DNA of 64,000 nucleotides from Bedellia somnulentella (GCA_963576735.1 OY755172.1:558001-622000), one strand, 5' to 3'. Counted from the first letter of the stretch, positions 53,341 to 64,000 are shown. The notes: a model not told the origin generated them from the letters alone. Numbers and translations: made by a program.

Positions 53341-54189
53341 TAGAATCACTTTTTAAATGATTAATAAAATTTCATGCTACCCACGAAGAAATTACTTCAT
53401 ACTATTTCTAATTCAATGTAAATTAAACCGAAATAGGCCCGCTCTCCAAATGACTCCCAATTACACGGCACTTGCTTCAGAATTGTTAATTTGCTTTACG
53501 CTCCCAAGTGTGAGTTGTGATTTCTATAATCAGTTTGGAGTACTCGCACCGTTGTCTGTTGTTTGCTAACTTCCATTAATAATGTTGTTTTTTTTTCACC
53601 TTGTTATCTTAGTTGTTTAAATTTCGGTATGGGTTCGATTTGTGAATTGTTTTAATCTTTTGTTTTCCTTTACTACTGTGGGCAATAACAAAGTGAGGGT
53701 TTTTAATGATGCTGGAGAACGAGGAAAACCCATGTGGCTGAGGTTATGGTAATTGCATTAGCATGCAAGTGGCAATAGGTTTTTATCACGCAATATTCTT
53801 CTATGTTAGAAGTAAATGCCATGATATCAGATTACTAAGTTAATGAATTTCCGTTTTACTTATCAATTAAGAGTCATGTCTGATACCTGAGCCACTTGTG
53901 AATTCTTCGTTCGTATTTTGATCACTTCTGCCAATTTGTTCTTACAATAAATTAAATTATAAAACGACTTTATGCAGGTCTCTTACTGCCTTTATTAAGT
54001 TACGATCGATGGAATATACTGCATTTCGAATCAAAAAATAAAATCGGTTCAAAAAGGACGAACTTATCTGCGAACTTAAAAAAATATTGGTAATAAAATT
54101 TGTATACCACTAACCTTTCTATTCATATTCAATAAATTAACATATATTTACACATTTAACTATATATACAGGTAAAAAATAAAATAAAA
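53341..54189. other. Noncoding, nothing recognised
   Basis: A 70-codon frame at 53357-53569 shows no motif I recognise. Confidence 0.3.
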
Positions 54190-55670
54190 TTATAATATAT
54201 GAAAAACCTAACCTACATTAAATTATATAAAAAATACTCTCGAAATCGCTGCCGCCTGGTGGCAGGGTTCCGAGAAGGCTGGCTGCATTACCCCTTTGAA
54301 TCGCTAAGCTGATTCTTTGAGCGAAGAATGCGCCAGCCCTCGGATCTCCGCATTTCTCGATCAGGCGCGCCGAAATTTCTTTGAAAAAACGACGCGCATC
54401 TGGGCCCCACGGACCGAGAGTCTCTACAGCAAAAGCTGAGAAGTAATGCTCCTCAGCTAAATTGCTATATTTGCGCCTCTTCAGACCCTCAGCTTCAGCT
54501 GCCGCAGTGCCAGCTTTAGATGCAGACCCCGACAAATGAGACGGCGCTAGCGTGTCGACGCAGGTAGCGTCCCACACCAGCGTCCTCCCATTCTTCCATG
54601 GAATCAATGACATTCCGTCTGGTCTCTTACCATCGTCCCGCAGCAAACCTGATGGCTCCAGGATTGCTGGTATGTTGACAATGGTAAGGGCCCGTCTGAT
54701 AATATCATTGATTGTAGCATGGCGAGGTATGCGACCAGCACTACGACGACATGATAATCCATGGTGCCCCAACTGATCGACAAATACTCCACAGCGGCAG
54801 CGATGTCTCTCATTTATTTTGGTGCCCAATCGCAGACCCATAGCTAAAGAAAAGGAGCCTCTGTCTAGCAATGTGCCGAGGTTGCTCGATGGTAATGCTC
54901 TCAACCAATGCCCAGAATCTGGCTCACAGCAAGCCAAGAGACGCGCCCGCTCCGCCAAGTCAAGAGCTGAACTAAGAAGATTTGCTTGAACTTGACAGCA
55001 GAGGGGCTCGTCCCATTGCCTCTGAGATGCCAGACTGATGGGAACATTGACAGTAGGACCAACTATATCCATCCAAACTTTCTTAGCATCTGTGAGATCG
55101 ATGATCTCTGCCGAACTTAAAGCTTTACTAATGATGCTTAAGAAAAGATTGTAATTGGCAAAACCAGATGACAAGAAAGCTGGTAAGGCTATACTTGAAA
55201 CGCTGCGGATGCCAATACCACCGTACCGTATTGGGAGCGTGGCTTGTGTCCAGCAGCGTTCATTTAAGGAAATGTTGAGAATTTTGATCAAAGTGTTTTT
55301 AATCACGTTGTCTATGTCCGAAAGGACTGAGATTTGCCTCCATAAACCAGAACATCTCAGTACATAAGTAAATTTTGGAACAAACAAACAATACTTTATT
55401 ATTGTATATGCTACATGAGGGTTAAGTTGTGCCAATAAAGAAGATGATTCCTGAAATTTAGAATTTTTTTCTGCTATAAATTTTGGAATAGAATCATCCA
55501 GAACTGGGGCACCTAAAGGCGAAGCGAAGCCGAATTTAAAATTTTGATACCTGGGGCTAATGAATTGAATTTTGATTGCATTTCTGTAACAGTTTCTTTG
55601 TTTAAATCGGGGCCAAAATACAGTTCACACTTTTCATAATTCAAATCTAGACCAATTTTTTTGAATTCTT
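54190..55670 (-). pseudogene. RLE-type LINE subfamily B, 3' half
   Basis: The minus strand encodes the second half of an RLE-type LINE protein related to the intact one at 32935-35838. An upstream piece (EEFKKIGLDLNYEKCELYFG, about 55560-55670) is joined by a one-base frameshift near 55518 to the main frame. That frame contains YTIIKYCLFVPKFTYVLRC, the zinc knuckle CRCGVFVDQLGHHGLSC, KRPDGMSLIPW and WDATCVDTLAP, so the endonuclease motifs are intact. It ends FESIFYII at 54218. The reverse transcriptase and N-terminal finger are missing; the left part abuts a degraded S1 SINE at 55683. Confidence 0.82.
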
Positions 55671-55682
55671 CTATTATTGTTA

Positions 55683-55880
55683 ACTACCACTAACCTATTT
55701 CTTCCATCGGGTATCATACGAGGCAGTAAGGGTTCAAAAGCATTCATGCGTAAATTTTTGGGTTTATTTGGCTTTATTTTACAATCTTTTCCACACTCAT
55801 CTTGCAAAGGCGGTTGAGGAGTTTCTCGACTCTGGAGATTTGACTTCCCTTCTTTCAGATATGTAGCTCTGGGCATATGA
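55683..55880 (+). mobile_element. S1 SINE, very diverged
   Basis: taacctatttcttccatcgg to ctctgggcatatg follow the S1 order with many changes. Confidence 0.5.
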
Positions 55881-56238
55881 AAGCATATTCCTATCGTTAC
55901 ATGGTGTAATTTAAAAGCCTTCTCCTTTGTTCCGAATTAGATTAAACACTATTAATAAAACTTTCACCTACCGCAACATTTTATTGCACCATAGGATTAA
56001 ATGAAATTCCCTTTATTCCCGACGTTCTTGTCTACAATATCCTTACAAAATGTATGTCAAGTTTTTCATTACGCCGCGCCATCATAAAGCTGTTCATAAC
56101 ATCATCTTTGACACACTCATACGAATCACAGGATTATGTTAACGAGGCTCGGCTGTTTATTTGATGCGATGCAGCCTTTATATTACTCTACGCCACTTTG
56201 CTTGTTTCACTGAGTTTAAATCTAAATGAAATAATAAA
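55881..56238. other. Noncoding, nothing recognised
   Basis: No repeat or convincing frame. Confidence 0.35.
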
Positions 56239-56379
56239 GTATGGAGAATAAAAGAGCATGTATGAAAAGATTAATGGATGTGAACGAAGCTAAAGAGTTT
56301 TGCCAAGATCATAAAAAGTGGCGATCGATAGTTTTTGCCTACACCAATGTGAACTAATGGCGTGAGTATATGTATGTAT
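56239..56379 (+). mobile_element. RTE-like LINE 3' end
   Basis: Encodes CMKRLMDVNEAKEFCQDHKK and a stop, then the noncoding tail ending ggcgtgagtatatgtatg. This is the 3' end of the same LINE family as 56935-59940, with a tail identical to that of S1. Confidence 0.85.
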
Positions 56380-56654
56380 GAACTGAAAACCTGTGAAAAT
56401 AATTAAAAATAAACTTTATTTATAATACTCACGCATATCATTGGTATCTATGAAATTTTGTTTCTAAATCATCACTCAGAATAAATATGATGAGTAATTA
56501 ATAATTATATTAACCACAAATAACAACAATTTGGGCGGTTTAGCATCTGGAACCTGATAATGTGAATGTAAAGAGTTTCTTGTTACGTATTCTCTTTGCA
56601 AACTTTCAGTTATAATGTAGTAATATTAATTTTATATTTTGATCTTAAAAAATG
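56380..56654. other. Noncoding, small LINE UTR trace
   Basis: At 56561-56625 the sequence (gtgaatgtaaagagtttct) resembles the CR1-type LINE 3' UTR; the rest is unassigned. Confidence 0.35.
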
Positions 56655-56900
56655 TATACATAAATACATATTCACGGCCATAAATCCTCAAAGGAGGTAG
56701 CTAGAGTTTCAGAGCGAGAAACTCCTCAGCAACATTTGGAAGTTGATGGGGAAGAAGATGGTAGGAATAAAGTAGTGTTCGTGATGGGTCTTCAACCGCA
56801 TCACCAAAAAACCACTTAAAAAGCCCCATACTCTTAGTCGCCTGTTACGACACCCGTGGGTAGAAAGGGGTAGTGACATTCTAAGCCGGCACTACACGGC
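56655..56900 (-). mobile_element. S1 SINE, diverged
   Basis: Full length; head ends cactacacggc at 56900, 30 bp before the 3' end of the next LINE. Confidence 0.75.
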
Positions 56901-56949
56901 TCTATATTATTATTAATTTACATACATATTCATACATATTCTCACGCCG

Positions 56950-59390
56950 TTAGTTCCCATTGGGGTAGGCAGAGACTATCGATCGCCACTTTGTACGATC
57001 CTGGCAAACCTCTCTGGCTTCGTTTACATCCATCAATCTTTTCATACATGCTCTTTTATTCTTCATACTGCGGACACCTGCCTTTTTGAGCACATTTTCT
57101 ATTTGATCCAAATGTGTCCTCCGAGGTCGTCCTCTACGAACATTACCTTCCACATTGGCTCTATATATCTCTTTCACCAATTTACTGTCATCCATCCTCT
57201 CTATGTGCCCAAACCATCTCAACATTCCTTTTTCTATCTTTCTTACAATATCATCTTTTACACCACACCTTTCACGAATCACATCATTCCTCACACGATC
57301 ACATAACCTTACATTACACACTTTTCTGAGGGATCTCATTTCTACTGCATTCACTCTACTTTCATGCTTCTTCTGCCACACCCAACATTCACTGCCATAC
57401 ATAAGCGTAGGAACGAGGACAGCATCATGCACAGCCATTCGGGCCTTTTCAGACACCGACTGACTAGACATTAGACTATCCAGTGCTCCATTTACCGCAT
57501 TACCCTTTTTCACTCTTCTCTCGATATCTTCATCACACTTTCCATCCCTAGTAAACAAACTTCCCAAATATACAAACTCTTTCACTTGTTCCACTTTCTT
57601 ACCATTAATCTCAATCACGCATTCGGTCATATTCACCTCTCTCTCAAAAACCATAGTTTTTGTTTTATCCACATTCACACTCATTCCCTTTTTTTCAAAA
57701 GACGCACATGCAATATTCATCATCTCTTGCAGCTCTTCCACCGATGATGCAAGTAGCACTTGATCGTCGGCATATAAGAGGCATTTAATGATGAATCCAC
57801 CCATTCTCAATCCATAATCACTTTCACGCAACTGTGTTAAACAGTCATCCATGAACAAATTGAAGAGCCACGGGGAAGCTACACAACCCTGTCGGACACC
57901 CCGAGAGATCCCGAACCAGTCAGTATTTTCCCCGTTTACTCTCACACATGCACTGGAATCCTCATAGAGTGATACCAGTGCACGTATAAGTCGACTCCCC
58001 AAACCGAACTTGGATAACACCTCCCATAAACACTTTCTTACCACCCTATCATACGCCTTCTTTAAATCAATGAAGGAGCAATACACCTTTCGGTTCTTAG
58101 CTAAGAACTTTTCGGTGATGCTCCTTAAAGAGAAGATTTGGTCCATACATCCCATTCCCTTTCTAAATCCTGCTTGCACATCCCAAATTTTATCATCCGT
58201 TACATTCATCACTCTTTCAATCAGTACCTTAGCATACAATTTACCGACAATGCTGAGTAGGCTAATTCCACGGTAGTTTCTAGCCTCCTGGTGTGACCCC
58301 TTTCCTTTATATAAAGGCACAATTACCGCTTTGCACCAGTCTTGTGGCACTTTGCCACTCGACCAGCATTTTTGGAAAAGGAAGTACAACCAGGAAGCCA
58401 CCACCCCTCTACCAGCCCTCAGCATTTCAGTGTTTATCCTGTCATACCCTGCCGCTTTCCCTAGTTTCATACTTTTCATTGCTTTCATTATTTCTTCCAT
58501 ACTGATCTCACTGTCACTAAAGTCACCAATAACGTCGTTCCAATCAACATTACTGCTGATTGGCGAAGAAATGGATGAATCCTCTTTTTCAAAGAGTCCC
58601 TCAAAATAGTTCTTCCATACTCGTCTTATGCTACTTTCATCCGTCGCCAATTTACCCTGTTCATCTCTCACAACATTCACTCTCGTGTTTTGGGAAACTC
58701 CCTTTTCTTTCCGGATATATTTCCAGAACAACTTTTGGTTATTCCGGAAATTATCGGAGAGTTTCCTCTCACACCATTCTATCAGATCACGCTTTTTCTT
58801 CTCGATTTTCTTCTTAATCTCATTCTTAACTCTCTTATATTCATCTTCACTATTCTTCACTACATCATCTGTTACTCTCGCATTCATTCGTTTACTAGCT
58901 TTAATCGCTAGTAAATCTAACCAAGCTTTCTTCTTATCTCCAACTGCCTCTTTCACATCTTTATCCCACCAACTTGTTGGTGGTCTATTTGTTCTTTTAC
59001 TCAATCCACATACTTCCGTCGCACATTCAACCATTGACGATTTGAGCACATCCCATACTTCTTCTATTTCCAATTCATCCTTCATCTCCACGCAACTTAG
59101 CCTGTCGTCCAATTTCTTCATATATTCATCTCTAATATTTTCATCCTCTTCCAATTTCTCCACTTTTACTCTCGCAAATTCAGTTGTCGACAGTTTGGCC
59201 CTGTGACACCAACGCGTACACAGTCCCCTTAATCGTGATATCACGAGAAAGTGGTCCGTGCCAACGTTAATGCCCCTATGGACTCTGGTGTCAACAACCT
59301 TTGCTCTTAGCCTTTCATCCACTATCACAAAATCTATCATACTTCTCTCGCTTCCTATCTGTCTAGTATACATATGGATATTTTTGTGTT
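56950..59390 (-). CDS. RTE-like LINE reverse transcriptase frame
   Basis: About 810 codons without a stop. The open frame continues into the SINE at 59391, whose ~16 codons form a false N-terminus. It starts inside the endonuclease (RSMIDFVIVDERL, TDHFLVISRL), then has the reverse transcriptase: PLYKGKGSHQEARNYRGISL, AGFRKGMGCMDQIF, CSFIDLKKAYDRV, GVRQGCVASPWLFNLF, catalytic YADDQ at about 57760-57774. The C-terminal block with RWFGHIERMDD and RRGRPRRTHLDQIENVLKKA is typical of RTE and related LINEs. It ends WRSIVSAYPNGN. No RNase H. The lack of frameshifts over 2.4 kb suggests a young copy. The SINE insertion separates it from the rest of its endonuclease. Confidence 0.85.
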
Positions 59391-59515
59391 TAACATTTAT
59401 TATTACCATCTTTTCCCAATCAACTTCCAAAAGTGGCTGAGGAATTTTTCATTCCAAAGCTCTGGCTACCCCGTTACGGGATTTATAGCCGTGAGTATAT
59501 ATATGTATATGTATA
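59391..59515 (+). mobile_element. S1 SINE, 5' truncated, inside a LINE
   Basis: 3' half of S1 with TATG-type tail. Flanks ttttgtgttta and ctttgtgttca look like a short, diverged target duplication in the LINE coding sequence (residues HK repeated on both sides). Confidence 0.85.
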
Positions 59516-59938
59516 TGTATCTTTGTGTTCAAACAACGTGTTCGTAACACAAAGATTCCTCTCCAAACATACATCAATCACTTTCTCACCATTCTCATTC
59601 ACTCTTTTATCACCAAACTTTCCTAAAACTCTTTCACAACCGTTGCGTGACACACCAACCTAACCATTAAAATCTCCTAACATAACAATTTTCTCATTTT
59701 CATCACACCCATTCGCAACATCGTCTAACAGATTCCAAAACTCCTCCCTCTCGGATAGTGATCTGGACATGTCCGGAGCATACACGCAAATTATGCGCAT
59801 CCGGACAAGCCCTACCTTCACCTTTATCCATAGGAGCCTTGGACTCACACACGCATAATCTTTCATGCACTTAACCATCCTTTCAGATATCAGAAGTCCC
59901 ACGCCTTGGCAAGCTCTGTCACTCTCGGCAACTCCCAA
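59516..59938 (-). pseudogene. Endonuclease part of the RTE-like LINE
   Basis: The minus strand encodes ACQGVGLLISERMVKCMKD, IICVYAPDMSRS, KIVMLGDFNG and, after a stop near 59660, LERNLCVTNTLFEHK in frame with the downstream RT before the SINE insertion. This is the AP-endonuclease of the element; the N-terminal third is missing. Confidence 0.75.
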
Positions 59939-59940
59939 TT

Positions 59941-60286
59941 ATTAATTTCTTCAGTTAAAATTGGTGTTTATAGAAACGAGAGTTCCTTGAAAAAATAATC
60001 AAATAAAGTATCATGTCCAACTTCCATGTATTTTTGTACACTGTTATTAACAGTCACGTACTACCTATGAAAAACATTGGGGTTAAATATAGATTAAAAA
60101 ACATCGCATCCCGTTAATGTTAACCAAGGGGCTGAAACCTACAATTTATATGGTAACTAAGCTATAGTCCCCCACGCTGACCTAGTGCGGGCTGACCTTA
60201 AGGAGCAAAGGCTTTACGAGCCCTTCAAAGTACCTTTAAATATTTGATATAAAAAATTGTACTGAACTACGAGTATTTATCATATG
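59941..60286. other. Noncoding, nothing recognised
   Basis: No repeat or frame seen. Confidence 0.35.
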
Positions 60287-60730
60287 CTAGCTTTTCACCC
60301 GCGACTACGTCCGCGTGGACTACATTTTTTGCATCCGGTTTACATCCAAAATACCAAAACACTATATTAACTTCTGTCTTTTTATATTTATATTCCCATG
60401 GGCGCTGAATAGATATAAAGAACTTTGAGGTTATTTAAGTGATTACTATAGTAACGCAATAGTAATTGAAATTGTCGGTAGATTGAAAATTGCCCGCGAG
60501 AGAATCAATTCAATCTCGTGAGTGACACATTTACGCGAGCTTTTACTCCAGCAAAGTCTATGGGCCAATTTTGACGATTTATAAATCGCTAACAATTCAA
60601 CTAATCCAGTTATGGAAAATATATGAGTTTTCGGTAAAGCGATACCTGAACCAATTTTCTAGCTCTAAGCATCGCGACACAGGCTGTTTCACAAAATCCA
60701 CCCTCTCTCGTTTAATATATAAGGATGAAG
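60287..60730 (-). mobile_element. Non-autonomous Helitron (D)
   Basis: Minus-strand 3' end CTAG (60287-60290) with a cgcg..gac gta gtc..cgcg hairpin upstream. The body shared with 4826-5225 includes gcaaagtctatgggcca and acctgaaccaa. The base after CTAG is C rather than T, perhaps a later mutation. 5' end not found. Confidence 0.55.
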
Positions 60731-61257
60731 AGCTGGCTCTAAGATACAAACAAACGTTGTTAATTCTCTATTACTATAACACATACTGAACAACATAAGT
60801 GTGAACACACATTACTCGCAAGATTTATCAAAGGATAGAGGCACTGTTGCTTTTGTCTTGCTATAACCTAACTTTAACCACATTTTGTGTCAAAATCACG
60901 CAGACATATTGACAACTAAAATTGTGGAACGCTAATAGAAATTTCGAAAGCCATTTGTGTGGAACATAGTCTAAATGGCAATACCAGTTGCGTTCCACCC
61001 ACGCAAAATTTGTTCTATTAGGGTTAATTACTAAAAAGCATCAACCAAAATTCATTACTTGGTAATGAGTACACAGTACACTTTTGTTCGTATATGATGA
61101 TCGCAGAACCTATTTTTGTATTCACGTGAATAAAGCTGAATTACTTTCACAGACTACGGTTGCAGCAAGTAAATAAAAAGAAATGTTGCCTCCTCAAAGA
61201 AAAATAATTCAATTAAAATATTGTTATTTCAGGTGAGGTGTGTCAACTCAACTCAAA
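60731..61257. other. Noncoding, nothing recognised
   Basis: No repeat or frame seen. Confidence 0.35.
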
Positions 61258-61500
61258 CGTTCACGCCGTATACCCGAAGTGGTTGGCAGAGGTACTAATA
61301 TTTCTGAACATCACGTGACATTGTCACCTGTTCAGAGTAACAATGTTTTGCTTGGACAGTGTACTCAAGAGATCAGAGGCAGGCCTATAGCCCTTTTTGT
61401 ACAAAGACACTGTCTGATGATTAAGTACATCTTAGCCAAGTGGGTTTCCTCATGATGTTTTTCCTCACCGTAACAACCATGATAAAATTACCTCACACGT
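61258..61500 (-). mobile_element. S2 SINE, head missing
   Basis: From cgttcacgccgtataccc to the aaccatgataaaattacc block; the tRNA-like head is replaced by the LINE remnant that follows. Confidence 0.75.
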
Positions 61501-61534
61501 TTGACGTGGTGTGGTGTGGTATATTATGGCCAAA

Positions 61535-61672
61535 CTAGAAAATGATGGAGTAATTAATTGGATCTCTAGGACAAAAACTGGTGGGAAACCACTCAAGAAT
61601 ACCGAGAGGAAGAAGGGGAGAGAAGCCTTTTTCCAGCAGTGGAACACAAGAGGTTCATAATAATAATTCTGG
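61535..61672 (+). mobile_element. LINE ORF2 C-terminal remnant
   Basis: Encodes EAFFQQWNTRGS and a stop followed by ATA repeats, the degraded end of a lepidopteran EN-RT LINE (usual form FxQQWxT). Too short to classify. Confidence 0.45.
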
Positions 61673-62037
61673 CACCCCACTCCAGAAGTGGCATAAGCTT
61701 GTAAAAAGTGGATAGTATAAAAAAGGCCTAAAATAATTTGCGACCCTAAGCAAAACCGGGCAAAACCGCTAGTATTTTACAAATAAACATAGGCATCTAC
61801 AAAGCTCAGTACAAAGAACGAAGAAGTTCAAAGGAAAGTTTCTGAACAACGCAGTTGGTGAATTCTCTCTCAAATCAAAGTAAACTTGATTCCTCTAACA
61901 CTGCAGTAACTATTTTAATAGAATTCAGTACATTCTTTCGAGTATATTATTATATACTATCCTTTAAAGCTTAACTCAACTCAGCTTATAGTAAACATTT
62001 TGTAAAATTACGTTTTAGGTTTGAGCTATTTAGAGTT
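61673..62037. other. Noncoding, nothing recognised
   Basis: No repeat or frame seen. Confidence 0.35.
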
Positions 62038-62097
62038 TAAGTGGGGATCGATAGTCTCTGCCTACCCCAATGCAAACTAATGGCGTGAGTATATGTA
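62038..62097 (+). mobile_element. RTE-like LINE 3' end, 60 bp
   Basis: gatcgatagtctctgcctac to ggcgtgagtatatgtata; only the last coding codons and the tail. Confidence 0.75.
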
Positions 62098-62235
62098 TAT
62101 TTTATTTAGAGTTTGAATGATAAGAGTGATGATGATGAAGTAGATAAATAAGTTGAATGATAATGATGGTTCCCAAACTTTACTTTGTTATCAGAGCCAA
62201 TGCCTGTTTCAATTGATCAAGGCATTACTTGAAAA

Positions 62236-62591
62236 TAACATAACATAACATAAACGTTCACGCCGAATATCCCCGAAGGGGTTGGCAGAGGTACTAATAC
62301 TTCTGAACATCACGTGACATTGTCACCTGGCGTTCAGAGTACCCACGTTTTGCATGTACAGTGTACTCACTTGATAGGGGGCAGGTCTATCGCCGTTTTG
62401 TACGAATACACTGTCACATGACTAAGTACAACTCAGTCATGTGGGTTTCCTCACGATGTTTTCCCTCACCGTTAACAACCATGATAAATTAACCACACAC
62501 ATGTCCTTAGAAAAGACAAATTGGTGTAGTACCGACCCGGGATTTGAACACTAGCCGCTTGCACGTTAACCGGTGTTCTACCCATTGAGCT
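62236..62591 (-). mobile_element. S2 SINE, nearly full length
   Basis: CATAA tail at 62236-62254; minus-strand head agctcaatgggtagaaca and B box gttcaaatcccgggtc. The first few bases of the head are cut by the neighbouring LINE. Confidence 0.85.
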
Positions 62592-64000
62592 ATTATTATT
62601 ATTATATTAGATGGGCGATAAGCGCCACGGGTTTCCGCACTGAGCCCGGCATGGCAAGCCATTGTACGTGGACCAAGTGGTCATTTAATTCTCCCAACCT
62701 AATTCCGTCCAGAAGGCGAGTAGCTTATCCAGGTCAGCTACTGCCTCTGGGAGCGACTTTATGGATCCTATCGTGTTATTGCGGATATCGGCTACCCCCG
62801 TGCATTCCTGGAGCACGTGAGCAACCGTTTCGTCAGCTTCCATGCACGCTCGGCACATGGGGCTGTCGGTAATGCCTATAGTGTATAAGTGTTTATTTAG
62901 TGTGGTATGTCCTGTAAGTACTCCAGTCACTGTTCGCAGATCTTTCCTGCTTAGTCGCAGGGCGCGCCCGGTCAGCTTCCTGTCAAGGGTTGGCATGATT
63001 TCCTTCGACTGTCTGCAACCGGGCTCCTCCTGCCAGTGTATCTTGGAGAGGGAGTGAGTGCGTTCTTTTAGCCATGCGCGAAGCTGACCATAGGGTAGGG
63101 GTATGATCGGTTCAGGACCATATAGATCCCTTGCCGAACCCCCCCTAGCCAATTCGTCAGCATCGTCGTTACCCAAGGAGCCGCTGTGGCCCCTTATCCA
63201 TTGTAGGGTTATAGTGTTATTCCGAGCTGCTTCCTCAAGAGCTCTGTGGCACTCCAGGACTAGCCCTGAGGTGAATTCACAGCGATCCAGAGCCTGCAGC
63301 ACAGATGCACTGTCCGAGATGATTCTGATATGCATATCGGACACATCTCGGGCTTTGATTGCCATGGCCGCCTCGGTTATTCCAAGACACTCCGCTTGGA
63401 ATACCGTGTTGTGTCGACCTAGGCTTTTGGAAATTTTAATATTGAGGTCTTGTGAATATACGCCGGCTCCAGTCCCTTGGTTGGTCTTGGAGCCGTCTGT
63501 GTATACACGCACCTCTTTAATATTGGAGTAGTCATGCTGTTCCTCTTCGAGTATAACAGTATAGTTGTGTTTGGTAATTATAGTTCTAGTTATCCTATCA
63601 CAGGGCGCAGCAAGTAAGGGCTGATATTGGATAGCCATTGTGTGTATATTTGTGTGTAGGATTCTAGAGTCGTTTCTGAGGTGCCCTGCATTTTTTAGTC
63701 TGAGTGAGGACATCGCCGCCTCCTGCTGTATGTGTAGGTGTAAGGGTGGCAGGTTCAGTAACGCCTGAAGAGCTGCCGTCGGTGTAGTTCTCATACAGCC
63801 TGTAATGGCCAGGCAGGCAAGCCGTTGCATTTTTTCCAGGTCATTTTGGGCTGTTGTTAGTTTGGTTCTCGGCCACCAGACCAGTGAGCCGTAGGTTATT
63901 ACTGGTCTGATAATGATGGTATAAAGCCAGTGAACGATCCTAGGTTTGAGTCCCCAGTTTTTACCTAGTACCCTATTGCACTGCCATAGCATAGCGCTGG
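62592..64000 (-). mobile_element. LINE with RNase H, runs off the right edge
   Basis: 3' part of a non-LTR retrotransposon. The 3' end carries TAA-type repeats (62592-62610) directly against the head of the S2 SINE, so it probably inserted into that SINE. TAA tails and RNase H together fit the I/LOA group. Confidence 0.75.
62685..63992 (-). CDS. LINE ORF2 C-terminus: RT thumb and RNase H
   Basis: 435 codons to the stop; the real start is beyond the window. The N-terminal part (WLYTIIIRPVITYGSLVWWP) is the end of the RT/thumb region. The RNase H domain has its acidic residues in order: YTDGSK (about 63486-63503), QAECLGI, ISDSASVL, and RGHSGSLGNDDADELA. RNase H removes the RNA strand during element copying. 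The C-terminus has a cysteine/histidine cluster (CRACMEADETVAHVLQEC) of the C-x2-C...H...C type common in I-, R1- and LOA-group elements. No stop or frameshift is visible, so it may be intact. LOA or I clade is my best guess. Confidence 0.8.
   Translation of the reverse strand: MLWQCNRVLGKNWGLKPRIVHWLYTIIIRPVITYGSLVWWPRTKLTTAQNDLEKMQRLACLAITGCMRTTPTAALQALLNLPPLHLHIQQEAAMSSLRLKNAGHLRNDSRILHTNIHTMAIQYQPLLAAPCDRITRTIITKHNYTVILEEEQHDYSNIKEVRVYTDGSKTNQGTGAGVYSQDLNIKISKSLGRHNTVFQAECLGITEAAMAIKARDVSDMHIRIISDSASVLQALDRCEFTSGLVLECHRALEEAARNNTITLQWIRGHSGSLGNDDADELARGGSARDLYGPEPIIPLPYGQLRAWLKERTHSLSKIHWQEEPGCRQSKEIMPTLDRKLTGRALRLSRKDLRTVTGVLTGHTTLNKHLYTIGITDSPMCRACMEADETVAHVLQECTGVADIRNNTIGSIKSLPEAVADLDKLLAFWTELGWEN

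Larger units (their letters stand above)
56935..59940 (-). mobile_element. RTE-like LINE, 5' truncated, cut by a SINE
   Basis: On the minus strand: C-terminal part of an AP endonuclease (59938-about 59530), S1 insertion (59391-59515), RT and C-terminal domain (to 56950), and a short 3' UTR ending cggcgtgagaatatgtatg. The 3' end is nearly the same as that of S1. The family also left 3' ends at 4702, 13762, 56239 and 62038. Confidence 0.85.

Noticed and set aside
57103..59206. Several plus-strand frames of 60-190 codons
   Set aside because: They are antisense shadows of the LINE reverse-transcriptase frame on the minus strand.

Overview
The window is insect nuclear DNA, almost certainly from a moth or butterfly. 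It is AT-rich and dominated by transposable elements. The tRNA-derived SINEs with a GTGAGGAAACC core, the Helitrons, the piggyBac element with CCCTAGAAAGATA ends and the non-LTR retrotransposons are all of kinds common in Lepidoptera. I see no prokaryotic gene organisation, no CRISPR array and no intact RNA gene. The only host gene I can support is the last two coding exons (757-945 and 1685-2032, + strand) of a trypsin-fold serine protease.

Layout. 1-2640: protease exons with SINEs and LINE 3' UTR pieces in and around the intron. 2640-8160 and 11086-17035: two direct copies of one ~5.5 kb locus, each carrying transposon insertions the other lacks. They are separated by a 200-base assembly gap (8161-8360) and a 165-bp satellite array (8361-10835). 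17040-19000: a palindromic element split by a SINE, a CCTAA/GC-rich stretch and SINEs. 18857-22830: a CR1/Daphne-type LINE. 23090-30660: mostly SINEs, several nested. 31130-35838: a LINE fragment, a dead RLE-type LINE copy on +, a 3' end of a second subfamily, and an intact 967-codon RLE-type LINE on -. 36476-37977: a pogo/Tigger deletion derivative. 39479-42448: a Helitron containing a piggyBac element containing a second Helitron. 43488-44454: a second, unbroken copy of the outer Helitron in inverted orientation. 48155-49497: an RTE-like LINE. 54190-55670: another RLE-LINE fragment. 56935-59940: an RTE-like LINE with a long open frame, cut by a SINE. 62600-64000: a LINE with an RNase H domain that runs off the right edge.

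How the parts relate. The commonest repeat (called S1 here, about 39 copies or fragments) ends with nearly the same ~45 bp, including the TATG tail, as the RTE-like LINE at 56935-59940, so that LINE family is the likely source of the machinery that copied S1. Three other SINE groups (S2, S4, S5) and one single copy (S3) have tRNA-like heads with A and B boxes. Element names S1-S5 and Helitron A-E are local labels. Family assignments come from reading motifs, not from database searches.
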